A stretch of 7,074 nucleotides of DNA from Acidobacteriota bacterium (GTDB lineage: Bacteria; Acidobacteriota; Blastocatellia; Pyrinomonadales; Pyrinomonadaceae): the NCBI GenBank assembly GCA_029862725.1, contig JAOTWT010000149.1, forward strand, positions 1 through 7,074. The letters run 5' to 3'. The translations under genes were made by a program, and so were the position numbers. Each line of letters begins with the position of its first letter. The stretch's first letter is position 1. Shown here piece after piece: positions 1 to 5,130 of this stretch. Below the pieces are notes generated by a model. The model searched no databases and had not been told where the DNA came from. It was given only the letters and a program-made list of their open reading frames with translations.

Positions 1-639
1 GAAGCCGATGAATGGATCGGCAGCGTGATCAACCAGCTCGAAATGTCGCGTCCCTATTCGACCCGGGAGTTTTTGCATCTCGTCGGGCGTGAACTCGCGG
101 AAATAGCTCATGAGGACGGTGTCCTGACATCGGCATTCAAGTCGCGGGTCCCGATCTACTGTCCCGATGTGCTGGCTTCGCAAATCTCCGTCGGTATTTC
201 GCGCAGCAAGTTTGAGAAAAAGATAGATTTTAACCTGGATGTGACGCATGACGCCCTCGAGATGATGCAGATCTCACAACGAACCCGCAATTCGGGCATA
301 ATCACGCTCGGAAGTGTCGGGGCCCAAAATATGGTCAATACGGCGGAAATCTCTTCTTACATCATGCGCACGAAGCCGAGGGGCCACAAATATGCGGTAT
401 CGATCAGCACTGATTCCGTTCCGTTGGGCATCCGAACACCATCGGTGAACGGTGGCCACACAGAGATTTTCGGGAAGTTATTGAAGAACGCGATTACGTC
501 CTACGTACCTTGCGACGCTTCGATCGCCCTTCCGATGCTTGTAACGGCGTTATCGCAAACCGCGGCGAAGTTCATTAAAGCCCGCAAGCATCCGCAATTC
601 ACACTGGCCAACAAGGAGTTGGGTGTCGAGATTCCTTAG
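1..639 (+). CDS. Deoxyhypusine-synthase-family protein, C-terminal part (5' end outside window)
   Basis: Frame 1 is open from the first base to TAG at 637-639, giving 212 residues. An in-frame GTG at 25 is not taken as the start because the coding frame continues upstream of it and family members are roughly 300 residues or longer. Family features in order are an SRPYSTREF segment, an IYCPD segment (compare VPVFCP in the family), the strand GIITLG, then GGHTEIFGK, then CDASIALPMLV, which matches the family's DA-S-FPLLVAE region. The lysine at 475-477 in FGK aligns with the catalytic lysine of deoxyhypusine synthase that carries the aminobutyl group. The KHHI segment holding the catalytic His of the eukaryotic enzyme is replaced by AQNMV. 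Bacteria lack eIF5A, and studied bacterial members use NAD and polyamines to make homospermidine-type products, so a polyamine synthase is more likely than protein modification. Family confident; substrate unknown. Confidence 0.8.
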   Translation, partial: EADEWIGSVINQLEMSRPYSTREFLHLVGRELAEIAHEDGVLTSAFKSRVPIYCPDVLASQISVGISRSKFEKKIDFNLDVTHDALEMMQISQRTRNSGIITLGSVGAQNMVNTAEISSYIMRTKPRGHKYAVSISTDSVPLGIRTPSVNGGHTEIFGKLLKNAITSYVPCDASIALPMLVTALSQTAAKFIKARKHPQFTLANKELGVEIP

Positions 640-662
640 GGGCGGGCCGAAAAAACACAAGC

Positions 663-691
663 GCCGGGCCTTAACGGCCCGGCCTTTTTTT
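663..691 (+). terminator. Rho-independent terminator after the deoxyhypusine-synthase-like gene
   Basis: A perfect 8-bp GC stem, GCCGGGCC (663-670) with GGCCCGGC (676-683), closes a 5-base loop (TTAAC). It is followed by one C and seven T (685-691). It begins 23 bases after the stop codon. A run of six A at 650-655 precedes the stem, so weak termination from the other strand is also possible, though no leftward gene ends here. Confidence 0.92.
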
Positions 692-745
692 GCTCGTGAA
701 CAATGATGAACTTAAATTCGTAATAACACCACGGAATCTGGGCGG

Positions 746-775
746 TTTCAATTAGTAGCCCGATTGGAGTAGAAT
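746..775 (+). promoter_or_regulatory. Possible sigma-70-type promoter for the htrA gene
   Basis: TAGAAT at 770-775 matches the -10 consensus at five of six bases. TTTCAA at 746-751 is a poor -35 (three of six), 18 bases upstream. The site lies between the upstream terminator and the ATG at 811, where a promoter is required. No good sigma-E-like pair was found, so stress control cannot be read from the sequence. Confidence 0.3.
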
Positions 776-797
776 TCTGATTATTATTGATCGATAC

Positions 798-801
798 GAG
801 G
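798..801 (+). promoter_or_regulatory. Ribosome binding site that sets the htrA start
   Basis: GAGG lies 9 bases before the ATG at 811. An in-frame TTG at 787 lies upstream of this site and would put eight extra residues before the signal peptide. The ATG gives a normal short basic N-terminus followed by the hydrophobic stretch, so 811 is preferred. Confidence 0.65.
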
Positions 802-810
802 TTTGTATTT

Positions 811-2277
811 ATGAGAATTACAGCGCGCGGAAACATTTTAGTAATAGCGCTTTTATTGATGAATGTCCTCTTGTTTTCCGGCTGCGAATGGATCAAGCCC
901 GGGAACGTTGAAATAGCCGATGCCAAGAAAACCGAGGCAAAACCTCCGGCACCTGTCGTAGTCGACGGAACACGCACGTCGTATGCGGACATTGTTGAAA
1001 AGGCTTCACCCGCAGTCGTTCAAATAACGGCGGTTTTCAAGCAGAGCACGAATGCCGAGGGCGGCGGATTTGAGAACGGACCGCTCTTCCCGGGGCCCCA
1101 GATGCCGAGCCGTGGTGCGGGTTCGGGCGTGATCGTTAGCAAAGACGGGACGATACTCACAAATCACCACGTGATCGATAGCGCGACCCGTATAACTGTC
1201 GAAATGAGCGACAACAAGACGTTTGACGCTGAGGTAGTCGGTTCTGACAAACCGAGCGATCTCGCTGTGCTTAAAATTAAAGGTGAAGAGTTTCCGTTTT
1301 TGAAACTCGGCGATTCGGATCGCGTCCGCGTCGGCGATATCGTCCTCGCGATTGGCAATCCGCTTGGAATCGGCCAGTCCGTTACGTCCGGCATTATCAG
1401 TGCGAAATCGCGTACGACCCCGCTTGTCGACAATGCATCGTTCCAGGAGTTCCTGCAGACCGATGCCCCGATCAACCGCGGCAACTCGGGCGGCGCGCTT
1501 GTAAATGTCAACGGAGAGTTGATCGGAATCAACTCGCAGATTCTCTCGCAATCCGGCGGCAGCATAGGAATCGGATTTGCGGTTCCCTCAAATATGGCCG
1601 CGAACGTCATGGAGCAGCTTTTGAAAACCGGTAAGGTCCGCCGCGGAATGCTGGGGATCAACATCCAGACGGTCAACGCCGCGATCGCCAAGCAGTTTGG
1701 AATGGATGAGGCTGCGGGCGTAATTGTCAGCGACGTCAAATCCGGCGGGGCCGCCGAAAAAGCCGGCGTCAAAAGGGGCGACATAATTACCGCCCTCAAT
1801 GGCGAAAAGGTGGATGACGGTAATGCGCTGCGCAATAAGGTTGCCGGCACACTGCCGGGCACCGAAATCAAACTCTCGATCCTGCGTGACAAGAAACAAA
1901 CGGAGATTGCAGTCACACTCGATGAATACGATCTCGGCGCGGAAACAGGTGCAAAAGCGCCAAACACCAACGACGAGTCCGGAGACTCGAGGCAGGACCG
2001 AAAACTGGGCGTGAGCGTACAGCCGATTTCACCTGAACTAGCGAGTCGTTTTCGTATTCCCGACGAAGTCAGAGGCCTCGTCATCACTGATGTGGATCCA
2101 AAGGGCCCGGCAGCCGAAGCAGGTCTGCGACCGGGTTTTGTGATAGTTGAGGTCAATCGGCAAATCGTTGAATCAATTGGAGATATGCGAAAAGCGCTGG
2201 AATCTTCAGGAGATGGTGCGGTGTTACTTTTGATCAGCCGCCAGGGACAGACCGCCTTTGTAACGGTGCGGCCCTAG
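811..2277 (+). CDS. htrA: HtrA/DegP/DegQ-family periplasmic serine endoprotease, predicted lipoprotein
   Basis: The product has 488 residues, normal for a two-PDZ HtrA protein. Residues 1-25 form a lipoprotein signal: R3 and R6, a hydrophobic core at 9-22, and a lipobox ending FSGC, with C25 as the lipidated residue. F at position -3 is less usual than L. A Pro/Lys-rich linker (about 26-55) leads to the trypsin-like domain (about 57-272). Its triad is complete: H120 in TNHHVID, D150 in PSDLAVLKI and S226 in GNSGGAL. PDZ1 covers about 279-371 and PDZ2 about 398-485, separated by a polar linker. The activating loops AIGNPLG and FAVP are intact, so it should be active. HtrA proteins degrade or refold damaged envelope proteins. 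Membrane anchoring would hold it at the inner or outer membrane. The DegP, DegQ and MucD subtypes cannot be separated here. Confidence 0.95.
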   Translation: MRITARGNILVIALLLMNVLLFSGCEWIKPGNVEIADAKKTEAKPPAPVVVDGTRTSYADIVEKASPAVVQITAVFKQSTNAEGGGFENGPLFPGPQMPSRGAGSGVIVSKDGTILTNHHVIDSATRITVEMSDNKTFDAEVVGSDKPSDLAVLKIKGEEFPFLKLGDSDRVRVGDIVLAIGNPLGIGQSVTSGIISAKSRTTPLVDNASFQEFLQTDAPINRGNSGGALVNVNGELIGINSQILSQSGGSIGIGFAVPSNMAANVMEQLLKTGKVRRGMLGINIQTVNAAIAKQFGMDEAAGVIVSDVKSGGAAEKAGVKRGDIITALNGEKVDDGNALRNKVAGTLPGTEIKLSILRDKKQTEIAVTLDEYDLGAETGAKAPNTNDESGDSRQDRKLGVSVQPISPELASRFRIPDEVRGLVITDVDPKGPAAEAGLRPGFVIVEVNRQIVESIGDMRKALESSGDGAVLLLISRQGQTAFVTVRP

Positions 2278-2303
2278 AAAGCCAATACAAATCCTGGGCT
2301 ATT

Positions 2304-2783
2304 ATGATTAAGACAGTTTATTATTCGATTTTGGCCATAGCGGCGGGCGTTATCCTGATAACCTCGTTTTATGCTTATAGCTGGCTTGGCAGCATCGGAG
2401 ATCCGAGCATAGCCTCCGAAGGATATGTCTTTCATTCCGGATTTGCCTGGACGTTTTTGTGGATTTCGTTTGGGGCTCTGACCCTTTTATCGCTTTTTAT
2501 GACTTGGCGATCGGGTACAAAATGGGCTGTCTGCGTCTCGTATTTCTATTTCCTGGCCTCGGTCGTAATTCTTCTTTTTAACGATTCTTCCTACAAGAGT
2601 TTTCTTGAAGAGAATTCGATCACGGGTGCCGACACGCTGCTCAACTTGTTTTTCGTCGCGGTGATTTTGCTTGTCAACGCCGTGGCGGTTGTCGCGGCAT
2701 ATATGATCGTGATCAACATCAGAACAAAAACGCCTGCAAAAGAGCTCGAGACTAAAAAATCCGCTACCGAAAAGAAGGAATAG
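2304..2783 (+). CDS. Small membrane protein with four predicted helices, function unknown
   Basis: The product has 159 residues. Four hydrophobic segments are visible at about 5-27, 46-66, 74-93 and 112-137. They are followed by a highly charged C-terminal tail (about 140-159, rich in Lys, Glu and Thr). The helix count and the basic tail suggest that both ends face the cytoplasm. No catalytic or binding motif is recognised, and C77 is the only cysteine. The ATG lies 26 bases after the htrA stop with no promoter or terminator between, so co-transcription with the protease is likely. The ribosome binding site is weak (only CTGGG upstream), so translation may be low or coupled. A role beside HtrA in envelope maintenance is suggested by position only. 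The gene itself is likely real, given its coding-like composition and position. Confidence 0.75.
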   Translation: MIKTVYYSILAIAAGVILITSFYAYSWLGSIGDPSIASEGYVFHSGFAWTFLWISFGALTLLSLFMTWRSGTKWAVCVSYFYFLASVVILLFNDSSYKSFLEENSITGADTLLNLFFVAVILLVNAVAVVAAYMIVINIRTKTPAKELETKKSATEKKE

Positions 2784-2820
2784 CGGGATCCTGGCCATAT
2801 TCCGGCTGGTTGAATATAGA

Positions 2821-2852
2821 AAGCGGGACACCCGATTCCGGATGTCCCGCTT
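2821..2852. terminator. Hairpin terminator shared by convergent transcripts
   Basis: AAGCGGGACA (2821-2830) pairs perfectly with TGTCCCGCTT (2843-2852). Two further G-C pairs form inside after one mismatch, and the loop is about 6 bases. The flanks are moderately T-rich on the + strand (CTTCTTCG) and on the - strand (CTTTCTATATT). It lies 37 bases after the membrane gene stop and 7 bases beyond the CCA end of the tRNA read from the other side. It is therefore placed to end both transcripts. The short, broken T tracts make it weaker than the terminator at 663-691. Confidence 0.7.
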
Positions 2853-2859
2853 CTTCGAT

Positions 2860-2936
2860 TGGTCGGAGCGAAGTGATTTGAACACTCGACCTCTTCCACC
2901 CCAAGGAAGCGCGCTACCAGGCTGCGCTACGCCCCG
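2860..2936 (-). tRNA. tRNA-Pro, anticodon GGG
   Basis: The cloverleaf was read by hand on the - strand and has 77 bases. The acceptor stem CGGGGCG pairs with CGCTCCG (one G-T pair). The D stem is GCGC/GCGC with loop AGCCTGGTA. The anticodon stem CTTCC/GGAAG holds the loop TTGGGGT, so the anticodon is GGG (genomic 2900-2902), reading Pro codons CCC and CCU. The T stem GAGTG/CACTT holds TTCAAAT. Discriminator A and an encoded CCA (2860-2862) complete the gene. Its 5' end is 6 bases after the stop of the MerR gene on the same strand, so it is probably cut from the regulator's transcript. The hairpin at 2821-2852 lies just downstream. No insertion or attachment-site duplication is seen at its 3' end. 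Confidence 0.97.
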
Positions 2937-2942
2937 ACAAAG

Positions 2943-3479
2943 TCACAATTTCTTAATATGCTCTTCCGCCTTAAGCGTTTGATCAGATTTTAACATTTCA
3001 CGCAATTCAAGCAACTGCGATGCAAGAGATTTAAGAGCCTCACGCCGGTCGCCGGACAACTCAACTTTTTCCTGTTCCGGTTTCGAATCAGGCAGCTCCG
3101 GTTCCAGCTCGAAATCCTCGATCTCGAGCAGCTCGCTTTCGATCGAATCCTCCTTAGAGGCCGCCTCGACTTCCTTTACCACCTCAGATTCCGTCTTTAC
3201 TATTTTGAGCCTGCTGCCTTCCCTGATCTCTTTCTGCAGCCTCTTTTTCGCACCGGCGATCGTATAAAGATCTTCGTACAGAAGCGCCTTGATTCGTAGC
3301 GCCATTTCGACATCGCGCCGGCGGTAGGTCCTCTGGCCAGAACGGTTCTTCTGCGGCGACAGCATCGGAAACTCCGTCTCCCAATAGCGCAGCACGTGGG
3401 CCTGCACATCGAGGATGTCACAGACCTCCCCGATCTTAAAAAAAATCTTTTCCGGAATTATAACCGCGTTCTGTGCCAT
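2943..3479 (-). CDS. MerR-superfamily transcriptional regulator with acidic linker and C-terminal helix
   Basis: The product has 178 residues. Residues about 14-80 form a MerR-type winged helix-turn-helix: KIGEVCDILDVQAHVLRYWE (helix-turn-helix), a wing with NRSGQRTYRRRDVE (45-58), then a helical segment reaching LYTIAGAKKRL (71-81). Residues about 98-142 are strongly acidic and probably disordered. Residues 144-176 form a Leu-rich helix suited to dimerisation. C20 is the only cysteine and there is no ligand-binding domain, so metal or drug sensing is unlikely. The architecture resembles the short MerR-like proteins that lie next to tRNA-Pro, often after ihfA, in many Proteobacteria (known to me from memory). 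Its own function and targets are unknown. It is transcribed leftward, with tRNA-Pro 6 bases after its stop. No clear ribosome binding site precedes the ATG. Confidence 0.85.
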   Translation of the reverse strand: MAQNAVIIPEKIFFKIGEVCDILDVQAHVLRYWETEFPMLSPQKNRSGQRTYRRRDVEMALRIKALLYEDLYTIAGAKKRLQKEIREGSRLKIVKTESEVVKEVEAASKEDSIESELLEIEDFELEPELPDSKPEQEKVELSGDRREALKSLASQLLELREMLKSDQTLKAEEHIKKL

Positions 3480-3525
3480 TAGACTTGCATTTATGTTAAA
3501 GTTTTGTCTGCGTTTAACTGGCGTT

Positions 3526-3554
3526 ATTCTAAGTATTTATTGAAGTTGTGTCAA
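3526..3554 (-). promoter_or_regulatory. Strong sigma-70-type promoter for the MerR gene and tRNA-Pro
   Basis: On the - strand, TTGACA (3554-3549) is a perfect -35. It is followed after exactly 17 bases by TAGAAT (3531-3526), five of six against the -10 consensus. Transcription would start near 3519, giving a leader of about 40 bases before the ATG at 3479. This is the best promoter match noticed in the window, and its strength would suit a transcript that also carries a tRNA. Confidence 0.75.
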
Positions 3555-3555
3555 T

Positions 3556-3560
3556 AGGGA
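3556..3560 (+). promoter_or_regulatory. Ribosome binding site of thiL
   Basis: AGGGA lies 4 bases before the ATG at 3565, closer than usual. It sits one base from the -35 box of the divergent MerR promoter (3549-3554), so control elements of the two genes are interleaved. Confidence 0.5.
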
Positions 3561-3564
3561 TCGT

Positions 3565-4569
3565 ATGCGTTCTGAATTCGGCTTTCTCAAACACCTCAAA
3601 AATCACTTTAACTTGTCGAAGATCGGGGATGATTGTGCCGTGATACCAAAAGACGCCCGTTCCGATTACCTGATTACAACCGATACACTTGTAGAAGACA
3701 TTGATTTCCGGCTTGAATGGACAACAGCTAAACTATTGGGATGCAAAGCCTTATCGGTTTCGATATCGGATGTAGCGGCAATGGGCGGGATACCTCGGTA
3801 TTCGATGATCTCAGTCTCGATACCGGAATCCCTCTGGGCAACAGATTTTCTCGATCGCTTTTATGAAGGCTATATCGAACGCGCAAATAATTTTGACCGA
3901 TTCCATCTGCCAGGTCCCCCCAGAGTCGTCGAATTGATAGGCGGCGATATCTCAAATTCTGATTGCAAGATGACCGTGGATTCGACGGTTATCGGAGAAG
4001 TACCTAGAGGTAAAGCAATTCTCCGCAGCGGAGCAAAACCGGGAGACAGGATCTATGTGACCGGCTTGCTGGGAATAGCGGCCTTGGGACTGAGACTATT
4101 GGAACAGGGTCACAGGTTGGAATCTTCAGACGAAAACGGCAAAGCGGCCGTTGAATATCGGGCAATTCAACGGCAATTGTCCGGCCATTCTGCAAAAGGA
4201 CACCAGTATCTGGATATCGCTTCGTCAATGATCGATCTCAGCGATGGCCTTTCGTCCGACCTGGCACACATTTGCGAAGCGAGCGGCGTCGGCGCCAAGT
4301 TGTTTGCCGAAAAGATCCCGTTTACTGGATACAAGGCGCTTGATGTTAGAATTCATGGCCTTACTAAGAATGACCTTTTCAAGCTCGCTCTTCATGGAGG
4401 AGAGGATTTTGAGCTACTTTTTACGGTTCCGCCGGAGAAGGCTTTGACACATGAAAGTCTCCTTTTTGAACCGATCGGTGAAATTACGGAATCGGCGGGC
4501 AGGATAGAGCTCACGCGGAATGGTTTGCTGGAAGAACTAGAGCCAAAGGGTTACACACATTTTACTTGA
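3565..4569 (+). CDS. thiL: Thiamine-monophosphate kinase ThiL
   Basis: The product has 334 residues, normal length. ThiL uses ATP to convert thiamine monophosphate to thiamine diphosphate, the last step of cofactor synthesis in the cytoplasm. Family motifs appear in order: IGDDCAV (20-26), TTDTLVEDIDF (38-48), SISDVAAMGG (66-75), GGDIS (126-130), the IDLSDGLSSDLAHI metal and nucleotide region (223-236), GGEDFELLF (278-286) and a C-terminal GYTHF (compare GWDHF or GYxHF). The start fits the usual MxSEFxFL beginning. Departures from the common form are D47 where His is frequent in VEGVHF, GGDIS for GGDTS, about ten extra residues near 107-122 (including HLPGPP), and loss of the usual RPxPR segment near 204-213. 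The acidic metal-binding residues are retained, so activity is expected. It is divergent from the MerR gene. No other thiamine gene is nearby, and no riboswitch is visible in the 85-base upstream gap. Confidence 0.93.
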   Translation: MRSEFGFLKHLKNHFNLSKIGDDCAVIPKDARSDYLITTDTLVEDIDFRLEWTTAKLLGCKALSVSISDVAAMGGIPRYSMISVSIPESLWATDFLDRFYEGYIERANNFDRFHLPGPPRVVELIGGDISNSDCKMTVDSTVIGEVPRGKAILRSGAKPGDRIYVTGLLGIAALGLRLLEQGHRLESSDENGKAAVEYRAIQRQLSGHSAKGHQYLDIASSMIDLSDGLSSDLAHICEASGVGAKLFAEKIPFTGYKALDVRIHGLTKNDLFKLALHGGEDFELLFTVPPEKALTHESLLFEPIGEITESAGRIELTRNGLLEELEPKGYTHFT

Positions 4570-4781
4570 GATCGCATATTCTCTTTATGCCGGCGCTGAT
4601 TGTCCTCCATTTGCTTCGAGCACCTGCCAATCATTAAAACCCGCGATTTCACATGTCAATGATTCCGGAAAGCGACATATCGAATCAAACGCTTAAAGCT
4701 TCCGCGCACATCTTTTGAATTCTCGAATATCCGACCCTGCTATGAAATTCCCCTCAGACCTCCTTTCCCTGAATCCAACTA

Positions 4782-4949
4782 TTATTCCCCCTGCAACCTA
4801 GAAACGCCCTTTAGAATCTGGAGCGCCGCATCTCCCATTTCGGTTGGATAATACCGTGGGATTTCGGCCGCCTCAACAGCCTCGATCGTGGAATATCGAT
4901 CAGCAAAACCTGTCCACACGATCAAACAAAAATATTGCCAATCCACCAT
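4782..4949 (-). CDS. Possible small leftward ORF, 55 residues, unknown
   Basis: From an ATG at 4949-4947 the frame runs 55 codons to TAA at 4784-4782. A TTG at 4970 would add seven residues and begin inside the repeat cluster. The peptide starts MVDWQYF, with a short hydrophobic stretch (LIVW), then an acidic and Ala-rich segment (STIEAVEAAEIPRYYPTEMG) and a helix-like end (DAALQILKGVSRLQGE). Its composition looks protein-like rather than random, and no gene overlaps it. Against it, there is no ribosome binding site at either start and I recognise no family. It could be a genuine small protein, the remnant of a longer gene, or chance. No function is assigned. Confidence 0.25.
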   Translation of the reverse strand: MVDWQYFCLIVWTGFADRYSTIEAVEAAEIPRYYPTEMGDAALQILKGVSRLQGE

Positions 4950-4965
4950 AATTTTTGGTATTATC

Positions 4966-5015
4966 AACAATATTGAACAATATTAAATATTGTTTAGTTA
5001 TCTTCGTATATTGTT
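4966..5015. repeat. Phased AACAATAT/ATATTGTT repeat cluster, candidate operator
   Basis: The octamer AACAATAT occurs at 4966-4973 and 4976-4983, and its complement ATATTGTT at 4987-4994 and 5008-5015. Centres are 10, 11 and 21 bp apart, that is one, one and two helical turns. The middle two copies form a perfect 19-bp palindrome (AACAATATT, A, AATATTGTT; 4976-4994). The first copy extends to the self-complementary CAATATTG (4968-4975). A further AATATTG at 4931-4937 is out of phase. The cluster ends 115 bases before the peptidase ATG and starts 17 bases beyond the ATG of the leftward small ORF. It looks like cooperative binding sites for a dimeric regulator, identity unknown. Confidence 0.5.
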
Positions 5016-5117
5016 CCCGCCCAGATTTTGATGCACACAAATTCACCAGCAATTCGCATTTAGCCGTGAACTCGCTCTTTGCACATGAACATTTTGGGGA
5101 ATTACCAAAAACTCGCC

Positions 5118-5121
5118 GAGG
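5118..5121 (+). promoter_or_regulatory. Ribosome binding site of the C25 peptidase gene
   Basis: GAGG lies 9 bases before the ATG at 5131, the same motif and spacing as for htrA. The ATG is followed directly by a typical signal peptide, so the start is well supported. Confidence 0.7.
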
Positions 5122-5130
5122 CAGTCCAGT

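Larger units (their letters stand above)
4570..5130. other. 561-base gap between thiL and the C25 peptidase gene
   Basis: No rightward gene is visible here. Directly after thiL I see no convincing terminator. The left part (4570-4780) has no ORF with a ribosome binding site on either strand; its one notable motif is ACCTCCTTTC at 4758-4767. The middle (4782-4949) contains a leftward small ORF of doubtful status. The right part (about 4920-5020) is AT-rich and carries the phased AACAATAT repeats. The last 110 bases lead to the peptidase ribosome binding site. The gap is long for this otherwise compact window, so it may hold regulatory sequence, an unannotated small gene, or decayed coding DNA. 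Confidence 0.6.

Noticed and set aside
708..713. GAACTT as a sigma-E-type -35 for htrA
   Set aside because: The nearest TCTG-like -10 is about 23 bases away, too far for a sigma-E promoter.
636..992. 118-codon leftward frame over the terminator and htrA start
   Set aside because: It runs through a strong terminator and into the signal-peptide coding region of htrA, with no family signal.
1164..2156. 330-codon open frame on the - strand opposite htrA
   Set aside because: It lies wholly inside the protease gene, whose triad and PDZ domains are intact. Its product is Ser/Pro/Thr-rich with no motif, as expected for a mirror frame of a GC-biased gene.
2487..2899. Two leftward frames opposite the membrane gene and running into the tRNA
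   Set aside because: They overlap the 3' hairpin and the tRNA-Pro gene on the same strand and have low-complexity products.
2860..2936. tRNA-Pro as an attachment site of an integrated element
   Set aside because: No integrase gene is present and I saw no second copy of the tRNA 3' end in the window.
4629..4664. AATCATT ... AATGATT inverted repeat after thiL as a terminator
   Set aside because: The arms are AT-rich and 22 bases apart, the 7-bp stem is weak, and no T tract follows.
4910..4918. CTGTCCACA, near DnaA-box, beside AT-rich DNA as a possible replication origin
   Set aside because: There is a single site with two mismatches from TTATCCACA, no further boxes, and no dnaA, dnaN or gidA nearby.
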